The notes under the pieces are model-generated. The model did not search any database. It saw only the letters and a program-made list of their open reading frames with translations, and was not told where the DNA came from. The position numbers and the translations under genes are program-made. A stretch of 7,661 nucleotides of DNA from VGBK01 sp964548475 (GTDB taxonomy: Bacteria > Actinomycetota > Acidimicrobiia > Spongiisociales > UBA11373): assembly GCA_964548475.1 (NCBI GenBank), contig CAZJRF010000094.1:1-7661 (forward strand). The letters run 5' to 3'. Positions 5,655 to 7,661 of this stretch are shown piece by piece (positions within the stretch are counted from its first letter, which is position 1; each line of letters opens with the position of its first letter).

Positions 5655-6601
5655 CACGGGACCAGGCGGGTGCCGGTCTCCCCGCGCAGGGCGGCCGGCA
5701 GGTGGACGGGGTCGGTGATCAGCACCTCGCCTCCCCCTGCCTCCAGGTAGTTGACGCAGGCCTGGATCTTGGGAGCCATGCTGCCCGCGGCAAAGTGGGT
5801 CCCTTCCGCCAGATAGGAGCGGGCCTCGGCCAGGGTGAGGCAGTCGACCCAGCGCTGCTGCGGTGTCCCCCAGCCCAGGGCCACCTTCTCCACCGCGGTG
5901 GTGATGACCAGCAAACCCGCCTCGATGACCGCGGCCAGCATCGCCGAGGCCAGGTCCTTGTCGATGACCGCATCCACCCCTCGCAGGGTACCGTCGGGCT
6001 CGCGCACCACCGGGATGCCCCCACCGCCCACGGTGATCACGATCACCCCCGCATCGAGGAGCATACGCACCACGTCGGCCTCCACAATGCGCACCGGATC
6101 GGGCGAGGGCACCACCCGGCGCCAGCCGCGGCCGGCGTCCTCCACCACCACCCAGCCCTCCCCCGCCCGTCGCTCGGCGGCCGTCTCCGGGGTCATGAAC
6201 GATCCGATCGGCTTGGAGGGACTCTGCCAGGCGGGGTCGTCGGGGCTGACCTCGACCTGGGTGACCACCGTGGCCACCGGCCGGTCGAGGCCCCGGGCGA
6301 GCAGGTGGTTGCGCATGTTCTGCTGCAGGGCGTAGCCGATGGCACCCTGGCTGTCGGCCCCGCACGCGTCGAGGGGCACCTCGTGCAGCTCATGGCGCGA
6401 CAACTCGGAGCGCCGCAGGATGAAGCCCACCTGCGGCCCGTTGCCGTGGGTGATGGCCACTTCCCAGCCGCCGGCCACCATGTCGGCGATGGAGGCGGTG
6501 GTCTCTCGCATCGCCTCGTACTGGTCGGCGACCGTCTGGTGCTGTTTGTCCTTGATCAGCGAGTTGCCGCCGATGGCAACCACTGCCCGCTTGGCTCGCA
6601 T
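5654..6601 (-). CDS. arcC: Carbamate kinase
   Basis: A complete 315-residue carbamate kinase of the amino-acid-kinase fold. It transfers phosphate from carbamoyl phosphate to ADP, giving ATP plus carbamate, which breaks down to ammonia and CO2. Visible motifs are AIGGNSL at 9-15 (phosphate loop), ITHGNGPQVG (carbamate side), TVGGGGIPV, the nucleotide-site block VDAVIDKDLASAMLA, and MAPKIQACVNYLE near the end. Length is typical (about 310). The ATG at 6601 is chosen over the in-frame GTG at 6607 because the Shine-Dalgarno GGAGG (6611-6607) overlaps that GTG and lies 5 nt from the ATG. The gene starts 26 nt after the carbamoyltransferase and its stop overlaps the next start. In E. coli the equivalent in the ygeW region is yqeA. 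Coupled to YgeW it would form an ATP-yielding, arginine-deiminase-like half-pathway. Confidence 0.97.
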   Translation of the reverse strand: MRAKRAVVAIGGNSLIKDKQHQTVADQYEAMRETTASIADMVAGGWEVAITHGNGPQVGFILRRSELSRHELHEVPLDACGADSQGAIGYALQQNMRNHLLARGLDRPVATVVTQVEVSPDDPAWQSPSKPIGSFMTPETAAERRAGEGWVVVEDAGRGWRRVVPSPDPVRIVEADVVRMLLDAGVIVITVGGGGIPVVREPDGTLRGVDAVIDKDLASAMLAAVIEAGLLVITTAVEKVALGWGTPQQRWVDCLTLAEARSYLAEGTHFAAGSMAPKIQACVNYLEAGGGEVLITDPVHLPAALRGETGTRLVP

Positions 6602-6627
6602 ACGCACCTCCGGAGGGCGTCGCCCGC

Positions 6628-7602
6628 CTACATGGTGAGGGCCATCACCGCCTTCTGCACGTGCAGCCGGTTCTCCGCCTCGTCGTACACCACACTCTGC
6701 GGCCCGTCAATGACCGCGTCGCTGACTTCGACGTTGCGGTCGGCCGGCAGGCAGTGCATGTAGATGGCGTCGTCCTGGGCCAGGGCCATGCGCCGCTCGT
6801 CGCAGATCCAGTCCGCATGGTTGGCACCGATGCGGGCCGACTCATCGTCGTCCGAAGTGGTGAGCATGCAGCCCCAGGACTTGGGATAGACCACGTCCGC
6901 TCCCCGGAACCCGGCATCGAAGTCGTCGAGGATCTCGAACGAGCCGTGCGACTCCCGGGCGTTCGCCTCGGCCTGGGCCACGATCTCCGGCATCAACCGG
7001 AACTCGGGTGGGCGGGTTAGGCGCACGTTCATGCCGTAACGGGTCATCATCAGGATCAGGCTCTGCGGCACGCTCAGCGGCTTCTGGTAGCTGGCGGCGT
7101 AGGCGTACGACACGTTGATGGTGAGACCCCGCGGGTCCCCCTTCTTCTCGATGATGGTCAGCAGGTCGGCCAGGATCTGGAAGGGGTGGTAGACATCGCA
7201 TTGCATGTTGAGCACCGGCACTCGCGAGGCGGCGGCCACCTCCCGGATGTAGCCGTTGCCCACCCCCCAGTCGACCTGGCGGATGGCGATGCCGTCGTTG
7301 TAGCGGCCCAGGATCTCCCCGATCTCCCTGGCGGTGTCGCCGTGGGCGATCTGGGTGGTCTGGGACTCGATGAACTGGGCGTGCCCCCCGAGCTGGGCCA
7401 TGCCCGCTTCGAAGGACGCCCGGGTGCGGGTGCTGGAGAAGAAGAAGAGCATGGCCAGCACCTTGTCCCGCAGCAGCGGGTGCAGCTCCCCCAAGGCCCG
7501 GCGCCGCTTGAGGTCGAGGGCCACCTCGATGACCGAGTCGATCTCGTCGCGGGTCCACTCCTGGCAAGTGATCAGGTCTCGGCCGCGCAAGCCGGTTTGC
7601 AT
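6628..7602 (-). CDS. ygeW: YgeW-type carbamoyltransferase (ornithine/aspartate carbamoyltransferase superfamily)
   Basis: A 324-residue carbamoyltransferase. The carbamoyl-phosphate loop is STRTR at 57-61, followed by AQLGG, TQIAHGDT at 83-90, MQCDVYHPFQ at 133-142 (conserved His-Pro-x-Gln) and HCLPADR at 283-289. The segments TQIAHGDT, YQKPLSVPQ (172-180) and VVYPKSW resemble YgeW-type enzymes as I recall them rather than plain ornithine carbamoyltransferase. The C-terminus (DEAENRLHVQKAV) is more like the generic family, and the protein is shorter than E. coli YgeW (about 396). YgeW's substrate is unproven. In its catabolic context it is thought to run phosphorolytically, releasing carbamoyl phosphate from a ureido compound for the carbamate kinase next door. 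The start is ATG 7602; upstream is GAGGAGG, with AGGAGG only 2 nt from the ATG but GAGG usable at 5 nt. It lies 14 nt after the stop of the preceding gene. Confidence 0.93.
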   Translation of the reverse strand: MQTGLRGRDLITCQEWTRDEIDSVIEVALDLKRRRALGELHPLLRDKVLAMLFFFSSTRTRASFEAGMAQLGGHAQFIESQTTQIAHGDTAREIGEILGRYNDGIAIRQVDWGVGNGYIREVAAASRVPVLNMQCDVYHPFQILADLLTIIEKKGDPRGLTINVSYAYAASYQKPLSVPQSLILMMTRYGMNVRLTRPPEFRLMPEIVAQAEANARESHGSFEILDDFDAGFRGADVVYPKSWGCMLTTSDDDESARIGANHADWICDERRMALAQDDAIYMHCLPADRNVEVSDAVIDGPQSVVYDEAENRLHVQKAVMALTM

Positions 7603-7616
7603 GTCCTCCTCGCCTT

Positions 7617-7661
7617 CTACTCGGTGGCGCCCAGGACCAGGGCCAGCAGCGCCATGCGCAT
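7617..7661 (-). CDS. C-terminal end of an unidentified upstream gene (partial)
   Basis: An open frame enters from the right edge and ends in TAG at 7619-7617, giving the last 14 residues MRMALLALVLGATE. The stop is 14 nt before the ygeW start, the same tight spacing seen through the rest of the block, so it is probably the preceding gene of the operon. Fourteen residues are too few to identify it. In comparable clusters the neighbour is often a ygeY-type peptidase, a hydantoinase/dihydropyrimidinase or a purine permease. The frame is inferred from position, and an open frame this short could occur by chance. Confidence 0.45.
   Translation of the reverse strand: MRMALLALVLGATE

Noticed and set aside
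4374..6365. A 663-codon open frame on the minus strand that extends the threonine-synthase-like gene through the carbamate kinase region
   Set aside because: The extension upstream of 5654 is a low-complexity Arg/Gly/Pro-rich translation of the real kinase gene in another frame. The kinase stop overlaps a good ATG at 5654, where family resemblance begins.
6607..6616. Palindrome CCTCCGGAGG containing the carbamate kinase ribosome site as a regulatory hairpin
   Set aside because: The palindrome has no loop, so a folded form would keep only about three pairs. It is more likely a by-product of the GGAGG site in GC-rich DNA.
4464..6763. Long plus-strand open frames (4464-5750 and 5576-6763)
   Set aside because: They lie antisense to genes with clear motifs. 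Their translations are repetitive Gly/His/Val/Arg/Pro mixtures typical of GC-rich shadow frames, and they have no ribosome site or recognisable domain.
1..7661. CRISPR arrays, tRNA or rRNA genes, transposases or attachment sites
   Set aside because: No regularly spaced repeats, no cloverleaf-like gene with a T-loop consensus, no rRNA-like conserved stretches and no recombinase genes were seen on either strand.

Overview
The window is high-GC DNA (codon third positions are almost always G or C) with strong AGGAGG-type ribosome binding sites and densely packed genes. It looks like an actinobacterial chromosome, perhaps of the Acidimicrobiia type, but that placement is an inference from composition and protein style. 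A run of ten N marks a gap, so this is draft or metagenome-assembled sequence.

Right block (minus strand, read from about 7661 down to 2915): the last codons of an unidentified gene, then a YgeW-type carbamoyltransferase, a carbamate kinase, a zinc-ribbon threonine-synthase-like PLP enzyme, and a TrpB/cysteine-synthase-like PLP enzyme. The last three genes are almost fused (TGATG overlap, then TGA-C-ATG), so this is very probably one operon. It ends in two strong inverted repeats at 2822-2889.

Middle island (plus strand, 1538-2801): a small predicted lipoprotein of unknown function and a Mn-type superoxide dismutase. The dismutase converges on the right block at the shared hairpins.

Left block (minus strand, 1419 down past 1): an SsnA-like amidohydrolase with a short N-terminus, followed 12 nt later by the first 128 codons of YgfK, a large iron-sulfur flavoprotein family annotated as a putative selenate reductase subunit. 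ssnA and the lipoprotein gene diverge from a 118-bp spacer at 1420-1537.

ygeW, carbamate kinase, ssnA and ygfK are hallmark members of the E. coli ygeW-ygeX-ygeY-hyuA-yqeA-ygfK-ssnA-xdhD region, which is linked to purine/urate breakdown and selenium-dependent molybdenum hydroxylases. The likely logic is that purine rings are opened by hydroxylases and amidohydrolases (ygfK, ssnA and genes beyond the edges). YgeW would then release carbamoyl phosphate from a ureido compound, carbamate kinase would turn it into ATP, and a PLP lyase would deaminate the remaining amino acid. The notable departure is that no YgeX-type (2,3-diaminopropionate ammonia-lyase) gene is visible. Its place is taken by two different fold-type-II PLP enzymes, and the cluster is broken by an oxidative-stress gene.
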